The translations under genes and the position numbers were made by a program. Shown one piece after another: positions 1 to 11,185 of a stretch of DNA of 64,000 nucleotides; position 1 is the first letter of the stretch; every line of letters begins with the position of its first letter. The notes under the pieces were generated by a model, which was not told where the DNA came from, searched no databases, and worked only from the letters and a program-made list of their open reading frames with translations. Location: positions 62,001 through 126,000 of the forward strand of contig JAFIGS010000034.1 of NCBI GenBank assembly GCA_017849615.1. The letters run 5' to 3'. This stretch comes from Pseudolabrys sp. (lineage in GTDB: Bacteria; Pseudomonadota; Alphaproteobacteria; Rhizobiales; Xanthobacteraceae).

Positions 1-11
1 CCCCCACCTCC

Positions 12-1181
12 ATGTCTGAAACCTTTGCCGGCCGCTATGCGGCGCTGGTCGACTCCGGAAAGATCGAGGCCGACCCGGCGCAGGCCGCGCTGGCCCGGCA
101 TTACGTCGCGCTCGATCAGCGGCTGACCGAGAGGCTTCTGGCGCGCAAGTCGTCGTCGCTCGGCTGGCTGTTCGGCAAGAAGAAGGCGCCGCCGGTCAAG
201 GGCCTCTACGTCCACGGCGAGGTCGGCCGCGGCAAGACCATGCTGATGGACCTGTTCTATCAGTCCACCGTCGTCGAGAAGAAACGCCGCGCGCACTTCC
301 ATGAATTCATGGCGGATGTGCACGAGCGGGTGCACCGCTACCGGCAGGCGATCAGGGACGGCAAGGTCGCGGATCAGGATCCGATCCTGCATGCCGCCGA
401 TGAAATCGCCGACGAGACCCAACTCATCTGCTTCGACGAGTTTCACGTCACCGATATCGCCGACGCCATGATCCTCGGCCGCTTGTTCACGCGGCTGTTC
501 GAGCGCGGCGTGGTGATGGTGGCGACGTCGAACCTGGCGCCGCGCGATCTCTACAAGGACGGGCTCAACCGCGCGCTGTTCGTGCCGTTTCTCAAACTGC
601 TGGAGCAGCAATGCGAAGTGGTCCGGCTCGACGCCCGCACCGATTTCCGGCTGGAAAAGCTCACCGGCGTCAATGCCTGGTATGTCCCGCCTGACATCCA
701 GGCCGAGGCGGCGCTGGACAACGCCTGGCGCGAACTCGTCGGGCATGCCGAAGGCGCGGCGCATGAACTCATCGTCAAAGGCCGCATCGTGAATGTGCCG
801 AAAGCGGCAATGGGCGTTGCGCGCTTTGAATTTTCCGATCTTTGCTCGAAGCCGCTGGCGGCATCGGACTTTCACAAGATCGCGCTGGAATTTCATACCC
901 TCATCATCGACCGCATCCCGATCATGGATGACTCACGCCGCAACGAGGCCAAGCGTTTCATTATCCTCGTCGATACCTTGTACGATCACGCGGTGAAACT
1001 GCTCGCTTCCGCGGAAGCGTCACCCGAGCAGCTCTATACCGGCGCCGACGGTTATGAGGCCAACGAGTTCAAGCGCACCGCCTCACGTCTGTTCGAAATG
1101 CGCTCGCAATCCTATCTCGGCCTGCCGCACGGCCCGCGCACGGCGGAGAATATCGATCTGGCGAAGATCGTCGATACCTGA
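12..1181 (+). CDS. zapE: Cell division protein ZapE / AFG1-like ATPase
   Basis: AFG1/ZapE family AAA-type ATPase of 389 residues, the usual family length. Walker A is GEVGRGKT at residues 69-76, Walker B is LICFDEF at 138-144, and VATSN near 168 looks like sensor 1. In E. coli, ZapE acts at the division ring; the mitochondrial homologue AFG1 assists quality control of respiratory proteins. In many alphaproteobacteria the gene lies directly before mdh and the sucCDAB genes, as here, although a divergent transporter now separates it from mdh. The start at 12 gives the expected N-terminus; only 11 bases precede it, so its promoter is outside the window. Family assignment is firm; the cellular role is inferred. 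Confidence 0.93.
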   Translation: MSETFAGRYAALVDSGKIEADPAQAALARHYVALDQRLTERLLARKSSSLGWLFGKKKAPPVKGLYVHGEVGRGKTMLMDLFYQSTVVEKKRRAHFHEFMADVHERVHRYRQAIRDGKVADQDPILHAADEIADETQLICFDEFHVTDIADAMILGRLFTRLFERGVVMVATSNLAPRDLYKDGLNRALFVPFLKLLEQQCEVVRLDARTDFRLEKLTGVNAWYVPPDIQAEAALDNAWRELVGHAEGAAHELIVKGRIVNVPKAAMGVARFEFSDLCSKPLAASDFHKIALEFHTLIIDRIPIMDDSRRNEAKRFIILVDTLYDHAVKLLASAEASPEQLYTGADGYEANEFKRTASRLFEMRSQSYLGLPHGPRTAENIDLAKIVDT

Positions 1182-1193
1182 ACCGTCCGGCAC

Positions 1194-2462
1194 CTAGGAG
1201 AAGCTGGTCCAGATCAGCAGGACCACCGCGATCGCCATCAGCGCCGTGGCCAGCCAGCCCAGCACGATGAGCCAGCGCGGCGCGGCCAGCAGGCGAGCGC
1301 CGCGCTGGCTGATCAGCACGGCCATTGTCGCAATCATGATCGGCACCGCGACAACGCCATTGACCACCGCCGACCAGAACAGCATGGCGATCGGGTCGAT
1401 ATTGGTCGCGAGCAGCGCGGCGCCGCCGAGTGTCGCCGCGGCGACGATCGCGTAGAAGCCGATGGCGCGGTTGGCCGGCAGTTCGAGGCTGCCGGGAAGC
1501 TTGAACACATCGGCGACGGCATAGGCGGCCGAGCCGGCGAGCACCGGCACGGCGAGCAGCCCGGTTCCGATGATGCCGATGGCGAACAGCGCGAAGGTCA
1601 AAGGCCCGCCGATGGGGCGAAGGGCTTCAGCGGCCTGCGAGGCGGTGTCGATGTGTGTGATGCCATGTGCGCGCAAGGTTGCCGCCGTCGTCACGATAAT
1701 GAAGAACGCCACCATGTTCGAGAAGATCATGCCGGTCAGCGTATCGAGCGAGATGCTGTGAAATGCGCTCTGGCGCGATTGCGGGTGGCTCGTGTGCCGG
1801 CGGCTGTGGCTGAGCGCCGATTCCTCCGCCTCCTGCGAGGCTTGCCAGAAAAACAGATAGGGGCTGATCGTGGTGCCGAACACGGCGACGATCATCAGCA
1901 GGCTGGCCTGATCGAAGGCGAACGAGGGCATGACCGTCGCGCGCAGCACTTCGCCCCAGGCGATCTCGACGCTGAAAGCCGCGCCGACATAGGCGAACAG
2001 CACCAGAGTCATCATTTTGAGAATGCCGGCATAGCGATGATAGGGAATGAATATCTCCGCCATCAGACACATGAGGCCGAACATCACCGCGTAGACGAGC
2101 GACGAGCCGCCGCCGACCAGCCGCAGCGCTTCGCCCATGGCGGCAAGATCGGCGGCGATGTTGATCGTGTTTGCGGTCACGAGTGCGGCAACGAGCAATT
2201 GCAAGATCGATCGCGGTACGACGTGCGCAATGTTGCGCGCAAGGCCCTGCCGCGTATCCCAGCCGATGATGGCGCTGATGATCTGGATCGCGGCCATGAA
2301 GGGCAGCGTCAAGAAGACGGTCCAAAGCAGACCGAATCCAAACTGGGCGCCGGCCTGCGAATAGGTGGCGATGCCGCTGGGGTCGTCGTCGGCGGCCCCG
2401 GTGACGAGGCCCGGCCCGAGCGCTCGCCAGAGCGATCTTGCGGAAAACCGGATGAACGGCAC
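1194..2462 (-). CDS. NRAMP-family divalent metal transporter, variant motif
   Basis: A 422-residue polytopic inner-membrane protein with about eleven hydrophobic segments and the N-terminal signature PGLVTGAADDDPSG (residues 17-30), which places it in the NRAMP family. Classical Mn/Fe transporters carry DPGN in the first helix and an MPH-type motif in helix 6. Here these read DPSG and, near residue 195, GTTISPYLFFWQ, so the metal-coordinating Asn and Met are absent. This suggests an NRAMP-related protein with different ion selectivity, perhaps not manganese. It is convergent with zapE (13 bases apart) and divergent from mdh. I did not assign mntH because of the motif differences. Confidence 0.85.
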   Translation of the reverse strand: MPFIRFSARSLWRALGPGLVTGAADDDPSGIATYSQAGAQFGFGLLWTVFLTLPFMAAIQIISAIIGWDTRQGLARNIAHVVPRSILQLLVAALVTANTINIAADLAAMGEALRLVGGGSSLVYAVMFGLMCLMAEIFIPYHRYAGILKMMTLVLFAYVGAAFSVEIAWGEVLRATVMPSFAFDQASLLMIVAVFGTTISPYLFFWQASQEAEESALSHSRRHTSHPQSRQSAFHSISLDTLTGMIFSNMVAFFIIVTTAATLRAHGITHIDTASQAAEALRPIGGPLTFALFAIGIIGTGLLAVPVLAGSAAYAVADVFKLPGSLELPANRAIGFYAIVAAATLGGAALLATNIDPIAMLFWSAVVNGVVAVPIMIATMAVLISQRGARLLAAPRWLIVLGWLATALMAIAVVLLIWTSFS

Positions 2463-2565
2463 GGGATCGAGGTCCTCCGCAGGCGTCAGCCACCCTTATC
2501 GCATGTTACGGGCGGCGCAGACACCAGCGCGCAAAACGGCACTGGACTTTCGTCGAAACCTCTGC

Positions 2566-3641
<1,076 letters not shown>

Positions 3642-3650
3642 TTTGGTGCT

Positions 3651-3748
3651 GTCATCGCCCGCGCAGGCGGGCGATCCAGCAACCGCTTGCGTCGATTGTG
3701 ATGCGAGCACCGGAATACTGGATGCCCCGCTTTCGCGGGGCATGACAG
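3651..3748. repeat. Intergenic palindromic repeat pair (REP-like)
   Basis: Two GC-rich inverted repeats between mdh and sucC. The second reads TGGATGCCCCGC-TTTCG-CGGGGCATGACA and recurs almost exactly at 18234-18262. Such paired palindromes, often beginning or ending with TGGATGCC and GCATGACA, occur in several gaps of this window and resemble the repeats known from Bradyrhizobium and relatives. Confidence 0.75.
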
Positions 3749-3771
3749 CCTAGGGAGTTGGGGAGAGCCGG

Positions 3772-4940
<1,169 letters not shown>

Positions 4941-4941
<1 letters not shown>

Positions 4942-5825
4942 TGTCCGTCCTCATCGACAAGAACACCAAGGTCATCTGCCAGGGCTTCACCGGCAAGAAC
5001 GGCACCTTCCATTCGCAGCAGGCGATTGCCTACGGCACCAAGATGGTCGGCGGCACCTCGCCGGGCAAAGGCGGCTCGACGCATCTCGACCTGCCGGTGT
5101 TCGACACCGTGGCGGAAGCCAAGGACAAGACCGGCTGCGACGCTTCCGTGATCTATGTGCCGCCGCCGGGCGCGGCCGACGCGATCTGCGAAGCCATCCA
5201 GGCGGAGATCCCGCTCATCGTTTGCATCACCGAAGGCATTCCGGTGATGGACATGGTGAAGGTCAAGCGTGCGCTGTCGGGTTCGAAGTCGCGCCTCGTC
5301 GGGCCGAACTGCCCGGGCGTGATGACTGCCGGCGAATGCAAGATCGGCATCATGCCGGGCAACATCTTTAAATCAGGTTCGGTCGGCATCGTGTCGCGCT
5401 CCGGCACGCTGACTTATGAAGCCGTGTTCCAGACCTCGCGCGAAGGCCTCGGCCAGACCACGGCGGTCGGCATCGGCGGCGATCCGGTCAAGGGCACCGA
5501 ATTCATCGACGTGCTGGAGATGTTTCTTGCCGACCCGAAGACCACATCGATCGTGATGATCGGCGAAATCGGCGGCTCTGCCGAAGAGGACGCCGCGCAG
5601 TTCCTGATCGACGAAGCCAAGAAGGGCCGCAAGAAGCCGATGGTTGGTTTCATCGCCGGCGTCACGGCGCCTCCGGGCCGCCGCATGGGTCATGCCGGCG
5701 CGATCATTTCCGGCGGCAAGGGCGATGCGAAGTCGAAGACCGCGGCGATGGAAGCAGCCGGCATCCGCGTGTCGCCGTCGCCGGCGCGCATCGGCAAGAC
5801 CCTGGTCGAAGTGCTGAAGGGCTAA
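4941..5825 (+). CDS. sucD: Succinyl-CoA synthetase, alpha subunit
   Basis: Alpha subunit of succinyl-CoA ligase, 294 residues. It binds CoA through the N-terminal Rossmann-like domain ([12 protein letters not shown] near residue 14) and carries the phosphohistidine: H251 in RRMGHAGAI. The GPNCPG loop (121-126) is intact. It overlaps sucC by one base, so the two are made as a pair. A gap of about 620 bases containing a decayed gene follows before sucA; in related genomes sucA usually follows more closely. Confidence 0.98.
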
Positions 5826-5835
5826 CGTCGCTTCT

Positions 5836-6191
5836 TCAGCCGGTCAGATCATAAGATGCAAGCGCCGCCAGGCTGATGCCGGCGGCGCTTGTCGTTTGCA
5901 GCGGCGTCCAGCGCGTGATGCGGACCGCCGGCGCGGCCGCGATGACCAGCAGCGGTACGACGACAAAGACACAACGCGACGAGAACTGGTGCGGGATCTT
6001 GGCATTTGCTCATGAGGCCGAGCAGCACCGGCCATGTGGCGGCCAGCACGGCCAGGTCGAGAACAGCCACCGCCGGTATCGCCGGGGACGCGACAGGTTC
6101 GATGCGATCGGCAGCACGCATGGGCGTTACCCGGCCGTAGCCACAACCGCAGGATTATCGGCAGGACTTGGCACGCCCGCACGGGAGGCAC
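5836..6191 (-). pseudogene. Remnant of a small membrane-protein gene, frameshifted
   Basis: On the minus strand, two frames look coding in succession. One gives IEPVASPAIPAVAVLDLAVL and continues into a hydrophobic stretch (about 6120-5990). The other gives FVVVPLLVIAAAPAVRITRW and runs to a stop at 5836-5838. The change of frame lies around 5985-6000. Both parts have the hydrophobicity of membrane helices, while no single frame reads through sensibly. I infer a broken gene of one or more membrane spans; the family is not recognised. Confidence 0.4.
5860..5890 (+). terminator. Possible terminator downstream of sucCD
   Basis: Perfect 10-base arms AAGCGCCGCC (5860-5869) and GGCGGCGCTT (5881-5890) with an 11-base loop, followed by GTCGTTTG. 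It lies 35 bases after the sucD stop. The T-tract is poor, so it may attenuate rather than end transcription. It also lies inside the remnant membrane-protein gene, so the palindrome could be partly coincidental. Confidence 0.4.
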
Positions 6192-6444
6192 CAGCGCGAG
6201 CAGCCGAGCGGGAGCCGTCTCAAATAAGTGAAGCCAAGTTCAGTCCTATGTGTTTTTGGACTTAACTACGTCATAAATAGGTTTAAGAGTGAAGTTGCCG
6301 GGGCGGAGCGTCATGCCCGCGACCGGCTCAATCCGACACGGCAGTTTCCGGTCCGGCTGGGGATCGTGGAGCCGTTTCCCGGATTGCCCACGCAGGAAAC
6401 GCATATCGCGCGGCAATTGCGCCCCGCCAGGATCCAGGTCTCTC
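6192..6444. other. Leader region upstream of sucA, no gene seen
   Basis: No convincing gene. The local composition is less GC-rich around 6225-6295. TTGGAC at 6256-6261 followed by an AT-rich stretch (CATAAATAG at 6272-6280) could be a weak promoter for sucA; this would give a leader of roughly 150 bases. Nothing here matches a riboswitch I recognise. Confidence 0.3.
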
Positions 6445-9402
6445 ATGTCCCGCCAAGACGCCAACGCCGCCTTCGCCCACACCTCCTTCCTTTACGGCAG
6501 CAATGCCGCCTACGTCGAAGACCTGCAGGCGCGGTTCGCCAAGGATCCGAACTCGGTCGACGCCGAGTGGCGCACCTTCTTCGAGGCGCTCAAGGACAAC
6601 GGCGCCGACGTCGTGAAGCAGGCCGAGGGCGCATCCTGGAAAAAGCCGAACTGGCCGGCGCGGCCGAGCGGCGATCTGGTTGCCGCGCTCGACGGCCAGT
6701 GGGCCGAGACCGAAAAGAAGCTCGGCGAGAAGATCGCGGCCAAGGCGCAGACCAAGGGCGTCGACCTGTCGAACGCCGACGTCATGCAGGCGACGCGCGA
6801 TTCTATTCACGCGCTGATGCTGATCCGCGCCTATCGCATGCGCGGCCACTTCCACGCCAATCTCGATCCGCTCGGCATCCAGGCCGAACCGAACGAGGAA
6901 GAGCTGATGCCGCAGTCCTACGGCTTCTCGGAAGCCGACATGGACCGCAAGATCTTCCTCGACAAGGTTCTCGGTCTCGAATTCGCGTCGATGCGCGAGA
7001 TCGTCACGATCCTGCGCCGCACCTATTGCCAGACGCTCGGCGTCGAGTTCATGCACATCTCGAACGCCGCGCAGAAGGCGTGGATTCAGGAGCGCATCGA
7101 AGGCCGCGACAAGGAAATCCAGTTCACCCGCGAGGGCAAGCGCGCGATCCTCAACAAGCTGGTCGAAGCCGAAGGCTTCGAGAAGTTTCTCGACGTCAAG
7201 TACACCGGCACCAAGCGCTTCGGCCTCGACGGCGGTGAATCGCTGATCCCGGCGCTGGAGCAGATCATCAAGCGCGGCGGCAATCTCGGCGTGAAGGAAA
7301 TCGTGCTGGGCATGCCGCATCGCGGCCGCCTCAACGTGCTCACGCAGGTGATGAGCAAGCCACACCGCGTGCTGTTCCATGAATTCAAGGGCGGCTCGGC
7401 GACGCCGGACGACATCGAAGGCTCCGGAGACGTCAAGTATCACCTCGGCGCCTCGTCGGACCGCGAGTTCGACGGCAACAAGGTGCATCTGTCGCTGACG
7501 CCGAACCCGTCGCATCTGGAAATCGTCGATCCGGTCACGCTCGGCAAGGTGCGCGCCAAGCAGGAGCAGCATGGCGCGACGCCGGACGACCGCACCATGG
7601 TGATGCCGCTGCTGATCCACGGCGACGCGGCCTTCGCCGGCCAGGGCGTGGTGGCCGAATGCTTCGGTCTGTCGGGCCTCAAGGGATACCGCACCGGCGG
7701 CAGCATCCATTTTATCGTCAACAACCAGATCGGCTTCACCACCTATCCGCGCTACTCGCGTTCGTCGCCCTATCCGTCCGACGTCGCCAAGATGATCGAC
7801 GCGCTGATCCTGCACGTGAACGGCGACGATCCGGAAGCGGTGGTGTTCGCCGCCAAGGTCGCGACCGAGTATCGCATGCAGTTCCAGCACCCGGTCGTCA
7901 TCGACATGTGGTGCTATCGCCGCTTCGGCCATAACGAAGGCGACGAGCCGGCTTTCACGCAGCCGGTGATGTACAAGAACATCCGCGCGCGCAAGTCGAC
8001 GCTGGAGATCTACTCCGAGAAGCTGATCGCCGAAGGCGTCGTCACCGAAGGCGAGATCGGCAAGATGCGCGCCGACTGGCGTTCGCGTCTCGACGCCGAG
8101 TTCGAGGCCGGCCAGGCCTACAAGCCGAACAAGGCGGATTGGCTCGACGGCCGCTGGGCGGGCCTCAAGCCGGCGCAGGACGCCGACGATCCGCGTCGCG
8201 GCAATACCGGCGTGCCGCTCGCCGAGCTGCGCGCCATCGGCAAGGCCATCACCACGGTGCCGAAGGACTTCAACGTCCACAAGACCGTGCAGCGTTTCCT
8301 CGACAATCGCGGCAAGGCGATCGAGTCCGGCGAGGGTATCGACTGGGCAACCGCCGAGGCGCTCGCTTTCTGCTCGTTGCTCAAGGAGGGTAATTCGGTT
8401 CGCCTGTCGGGCCAGGACTCCGAGCGCGGCACCTTCTCGCAGCGCCACTCGGTGCTGTTCGATCAGGAAACCGAAAAGCGCTACGTGCCGTTCAACCAGA
8501 TCGGTGCGGCACCGGCCAAGTACGACGTGCTCAACTCGATGCTGTCGGAAGAAGCCGTGCTCGGCTTCGAATACGGCTATTCGACCTCGGAGCCGAACAC
8601 GCTGACTTTGTGGGAAGCGCAGTTCGGCGACTTCGCCAACGGCGCGCAGGTCGTGTTCGACCAGTTCATCTCGTCGGGCGAGCGCAAGTGGCTGCGCATG
8701 TCGGGCCTCGTCTGTCTGCTGCCGCACGGCTATGAAGGCCAGGGGCCGGAGCATTCCTCCGCGCGCCTCGAGCGCTTCCTGCAGATGTGCGCCGAGGACA
8801 ACATGCAGGTCGCCAACTGCACGACGCCGGCCAACTACTTCCACATCCTGCGCCGCCAGTTGAAGCGCGAGATCCGCAAGCCGCTGATCCTGATGACGCC
8901 CAAGAGCCTGCTGCGCCACAAGCGCGCGGTCTCCAGCCTCGCTGAGATGGACGCCGGCACCTCGTTCCACCGTCTGCTGTGGGACGACGCGCAGTTCCTG
9001 CCCGGCGAGAAGATTCAGCTCGTGCCGGACGACAAGATCCGCCGCGTCGTGCTGTGCTCGGGCAAGGTCTATTACGACCTCTACGAAGAGCGCGAGAAGC
9101 GCGGCAACAACGACATCTATCTGCTGCGCGTCGAGCAGCTCTATCCGTTCCCAACCAAGGCGCTGATCACCGAGTTGTCGCGCTTCAAGCAGGCCGAGAT
9201 CATCTGGTGCCAGGAAGAGCCGCGTAATCAGGGCGCCTGGTTCTTCGTCGACGTCTATCTCGAATGGGTGCTGAACCAAATCAACGCCAAGCACCGCCGC
9301 GCCCGTTACGCGGGCCGTCCGGCCTCGGCATCGACCGCCGTCGGCCAGATGTCGAAGCATCTCGCGCAACTCAAGCAGTTCCTCGACGAGGCGCTGGGGT
9401 AG
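6445..9402 (+). CDS. sucA: 2-oxoglutarate dehydrogenase E1 component
   Basis: Thiamine-diphosphate-dependent E1 subunit of the 2-oxoglutarate dehydrogenase complex, 985 residues from this start. It decarboxylates 2-oxoglutarate and passes the succinyl group to the lipoyl arm of SucB. The N-terminus (MSRQDANAAFAHTSFLYG) is the family's E2-binding start, so I chose 6445 over in-frame ATGs further upstream. Visible landmarks are the MPHRGRLNVL motif, the ThDP/Mg site (IHGDAAFAGQG, then NNQIGFTT), and the C-terminal transketolase-like half (QEEPRNQGAW). It lies 100 bases before sucB. Confidence 0.98.
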   Translation: MSRQDANAAFAHTSFLYGSNAAYVEDLQARFAKDPNSVDAEWRTFFEALKDNGADVVKQAEGASWKKPNWPARPSGDLVAALDGQWAETEKKLGEKIAAKAQTKGVDLSNADVMQATRDSIHALMLIRAYRMRGHFHANLDPLGIQAEPNEEELMPQSYGFSEADMDRKIFLDKVLGLEFASMREIVTILRRTYCQTLGVEFMHISNAAQKAWIQERIEGRDKEIQFTREGKRAILNKLVEAEGFEKFLDVKYTGTKRFGLDGGESLIPALEQIIKRGGNLGVKEIVLGMPHRGRLNVLTQVMSKPHRVLFHEFKGGSATPDDIEGSGDVKYHLGASSDREFDGNKVHLSLTPNPSHLEIVDPVTLGKVRAKQEQHGATPDDRTMVMPLLIHGDAAFAGQGVVAECFGLSGLKGYRTGGSIHFIVNNQIGFTTYPRYSRSSPYPSDVAKMIDALILHVNGDDPEAVVFAAKVATEYRMQFQHPVVIDMWCYRRFGHNEGDEPAFTQPVMYKNIRARKSTLEIYSEKLIAEGVVTEGEIGKMRADWRSRLDAEFEAGQAYKPNKADWLDGRWAGLKPAQDADDPRRGNTGVPLAELRAIGKAITTVPKDFNVHKTVQRFLDNRGKAIESGEGIDWATAEALAFCSLLKEGNSVRLSGQDSERGTFSQRHSVLFDQETEKRYVPFNQIGAAPAKYDVLNSMLSEEAVLGFEYGYSTSEPNTLTLWEAQFGDFANGAQVVFDQFISSGERKWLRMSGLVCLLPHGYEGQGPEHSSARLERFLQMCAEDNMQVANCTTPANYFHILRRQLKREIRKPLILMTPKSLLRHKRAVSSLAEMDAGTSFHRLLWDDAQFLPGEKIQLVPDDKIRRVVLCSGKVYYDLYEEREKRGNNDIYLLRVEQLYPFPTKALITELSRFKQAEIIWCQEEPRNQGAWFFVDVYLEWVLNQINAKHRRARYAGRPASASTAVGQMSKHLAQLKQFLDEALG

Positions 9403-9474
9403 TCATTGCCGACCCAGCGATTTCTGCGGTTTGCAGGAAAAGCTGGATCATCCGCATTCGCGGATGATGACGCC
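9403..9474. repeat. Palindromic repeat between sucA and sucB
   Basis: A REP-like element containing the hairpin TCATCCGC-ATTC-GCGGATGA (9448-9467) and a partly related upstream half beginning TCATTGCCGACCCAGCGA. Its layout resembles the other intergenic elements of the window. It may stabilise the sucA message end or adjust sucA/sucB ratios; that role is inferred. Confidence 0.65.
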
Positions 9475-9502
9475 GAAACAAGATCATTGAACGGAAACAA
9501 TC

Positions 9503-10762
9503 ATGACTGACATCAAAGTCCCCACGCTGGGTGAATCGGTGACCGAAGCCACCGTCGGCAAGTGGTTCAAGAAGCCCGGCGACGCCGTCGCCGTCGATGA
9601 GCCGCTGGTCGAACTCGAAACCGACAAGGTGACTTTGGAAGTCCCGGCCCCGGCCGCCGGCGTGCTCGGCGACATCGCCGCCAAGGACGGCGACACCGTC
9701 GGCGTCGGCGCGATCCTCGGCACCATCAAGGATGGCGCCGCCGGCAAAACCACGGCGTCGGGCTCGCCGACCGGCCGCCCCGATGTGAAGACCACTTCGA
9801 CGACCCCGATCAACGCCGCCGACGAGGAGCCCAAGCCGCGCACGCCGGCACCGGCCGCCGGAGCGACCAACACCGCGCAGGCGCCGTCCGTGCGCAAGTT
9901 GGCCGCGGAATCCGGCGTCGATCCGTCGAACGTCGCCGGCACCGGCCTCAAGAATCAGGTGACCAAGGGCGACATGCTTGCCGCCATCGAGAAAGCCGCC
10001 TCGTCGCCGACCCCGGTTGCCGCGCCGGTGCAAATGCGCGCGCCGTCCGCGCCGGACGATGCCTCGCGTGAAGAGCGCGTGCGCATGACCAAGCTGCGCC
10101 AGACCATCGCGCGCCGCCTCAAGGACGCGCAGAACACCGCCGCCATGCTCACGACCTTCAACGAGGTCGACATGACCACGGTGATGGCGCTGCGCAACCA
10201 GTACAAGGATCTGTTCGAGAAGAAGCACGGCGTGAAGCTCGGCTTCATGGGCTTCTTCGTGCGCGCCTGCATCGCGGCGCTGAAGGACATCCCGGCGGTC
10301 AATGCCGAGATCGACGGCACTGACCTCGTCTACAAGAACTACTATCACATCGGCGTCGCCGTCGGCACCGAGAAGGGCCTCGTCGTGCCGGTGGTGCGCG
10401 ATGCCGACATGCTGTCGCTCGCCGGCGTCGAAAAGAAGATCAACGATTTCGGCAAGCGCGCCCGCGACGGCCAGCTCAAGATCGACGAGATGCAGGGCGG
10501 CACCTTCACCATCTCGAATGGCGGCGTCTATGGCTCGTTGATGTCGACGCCGATCCTGAACGCGCCGCAGTCCGGCATTCTCGGCATGCACAAGATCCAG
10601 GAGCGGCCGATGGTGATCGGCGGCAAGATCGAAGTGCGGCCGATGATGTATCTGGCGCTGTCCTACGATCACCGCATCGTCGACGGCCGCGAGGCGGTTA
10701 CCTTCCTCGTGCGCGTGAAGGAAAATCTCGAGGATCCGGCGCGGCTGGTGCTGGATCTTTGA
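9503..10762 (+). CDS. sucB: Dihydrolipoamide succinyltransferase (E2 of OGDH)
   Basis: E2 core of the 2-oxoglutarate dehydrogenase complex, 419 residues. The single N-terminal lipoyl domain has the modified lysine in [10 protein letters not shown] (K42). A Thr/Pro/Ala-rich linker (about 80-125) leads to the peripheral subunit-binding domain ([19 protein letters not shown], about 132-165), then the acyltransferase core with the catalytic HRIVDG motif (H390, D394). It transfers succinyl to CoA and hands the reduced lipoyl to Lpd, whose gene follows after one small gene. Confidence 0.98.
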   Translation: MTDIKVPTLGESVTEATVGKWFKKPGDAVAVDEPLVELETDKVTLEVPAPAAGVLGDIAAKDGDTVGVGAILGTIKDGAAGKTTASGSPTGRPDVKTTSTTPINAADEEPKPRTPAPAAGATNTAQAPSVRKLAAESGVDPSNVAGTGLKNQVTKGDMLAAIEKAASSPTPVAAPVQMRAPSAPDDASREERVRMTKLRQTIARRLKDAQNTAAMLTTFNEVDMTTVMALRNQYKDLFEKKHGVKLGFMGFFVRACIAALKDIPAVNAEIDGTDLVYKNYYHIGVAVGTEKGLVVPVVRDADMLSLAGVEKKINDFGKRARDGQLKIDEMQGGTFTISNGGVYGSLMSTPILNAPQSGILGMHKIQERPMVIGGKIEVRPMMYLALSYDHRIVDGREAVTFLVRVKENLEDPARLVLDL

Positions 10763-10781
10763 TCTAGCTGCGGGTGTAACC

Positions 10782-11168
10782 ATGGCGTCTGACGATTCAG
10801 ACAATCGACCGCCATGGATGCCACCCTTCGATGTGTCCGATCGGCCTCCGACTTGGGATCAAGACGAGGCCGATTGGCTCATTGGCAAGTATGCGCTGGT
10901 CGGGATCACATATTTGGAGTCAGACGGGGTCACCGAAAAAGGCAACGCGCAATATCACGGAAGGGTCGTCTCGGCGGATCGCGAAAAAGGCATAGCGATC
11001 GCGTGTGAGGGGAAATGGGCGGGCCACACCATGGGCTTGCCGCCTGTGCTGAACACCTTTCGTTTCGCAAAACCAGGAAAGTATGAGCTCTATTCGACCG
11101 GCGAAGTCATCTCAGACCCCGATGTACTCGCCACATGGTCGATCACCGCAGCACCTAAGGCGTCTTGA
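10782..11168 (+). CDS. Uncharacterised 128-residue protein inside the suc-lpd block
   Basis: A small acidic soluble protein with no signal peptide or membrane span. It starts MASDDSDNRPPWMPPFDV and contains a central segment (WLIGKYALVGITYLESDG) followed by two beta-rich stretches. It lies 19 bases after sucB and 17 bases before lpd on the same strand, so it should be co-transcribed with the oxoglutarate dehydrogenase genes. I do not recognise the family. Codon use is slightly less GC-rich than in sucB and lpd, which hints at later insertion into the operon. Its function is unknown. Confidence 0.75.
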   Translation: MASDDSDNRPPWMPPFDVSDRPPTWDQDEADWLIGKYALVGITYLESDGVTEKGNAQYHGRVVSADREKGIAIACEGKWAGHTMGLPPVLNTFRFAKPGKYELYSTGEVISDPDVLATWSITAAPKAS

Positions 11169-11185
11169 GGTAGGGACCTAAATTC

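Noticed and set aside
6328-9369. Very long open frame (1013 codons) on the minus strand across sucA.
   Set aside because: It is antisense to sucA with an Ala/Arg/Asp/His-rich composition caused by GC-rich codon bias; no domain is visible.
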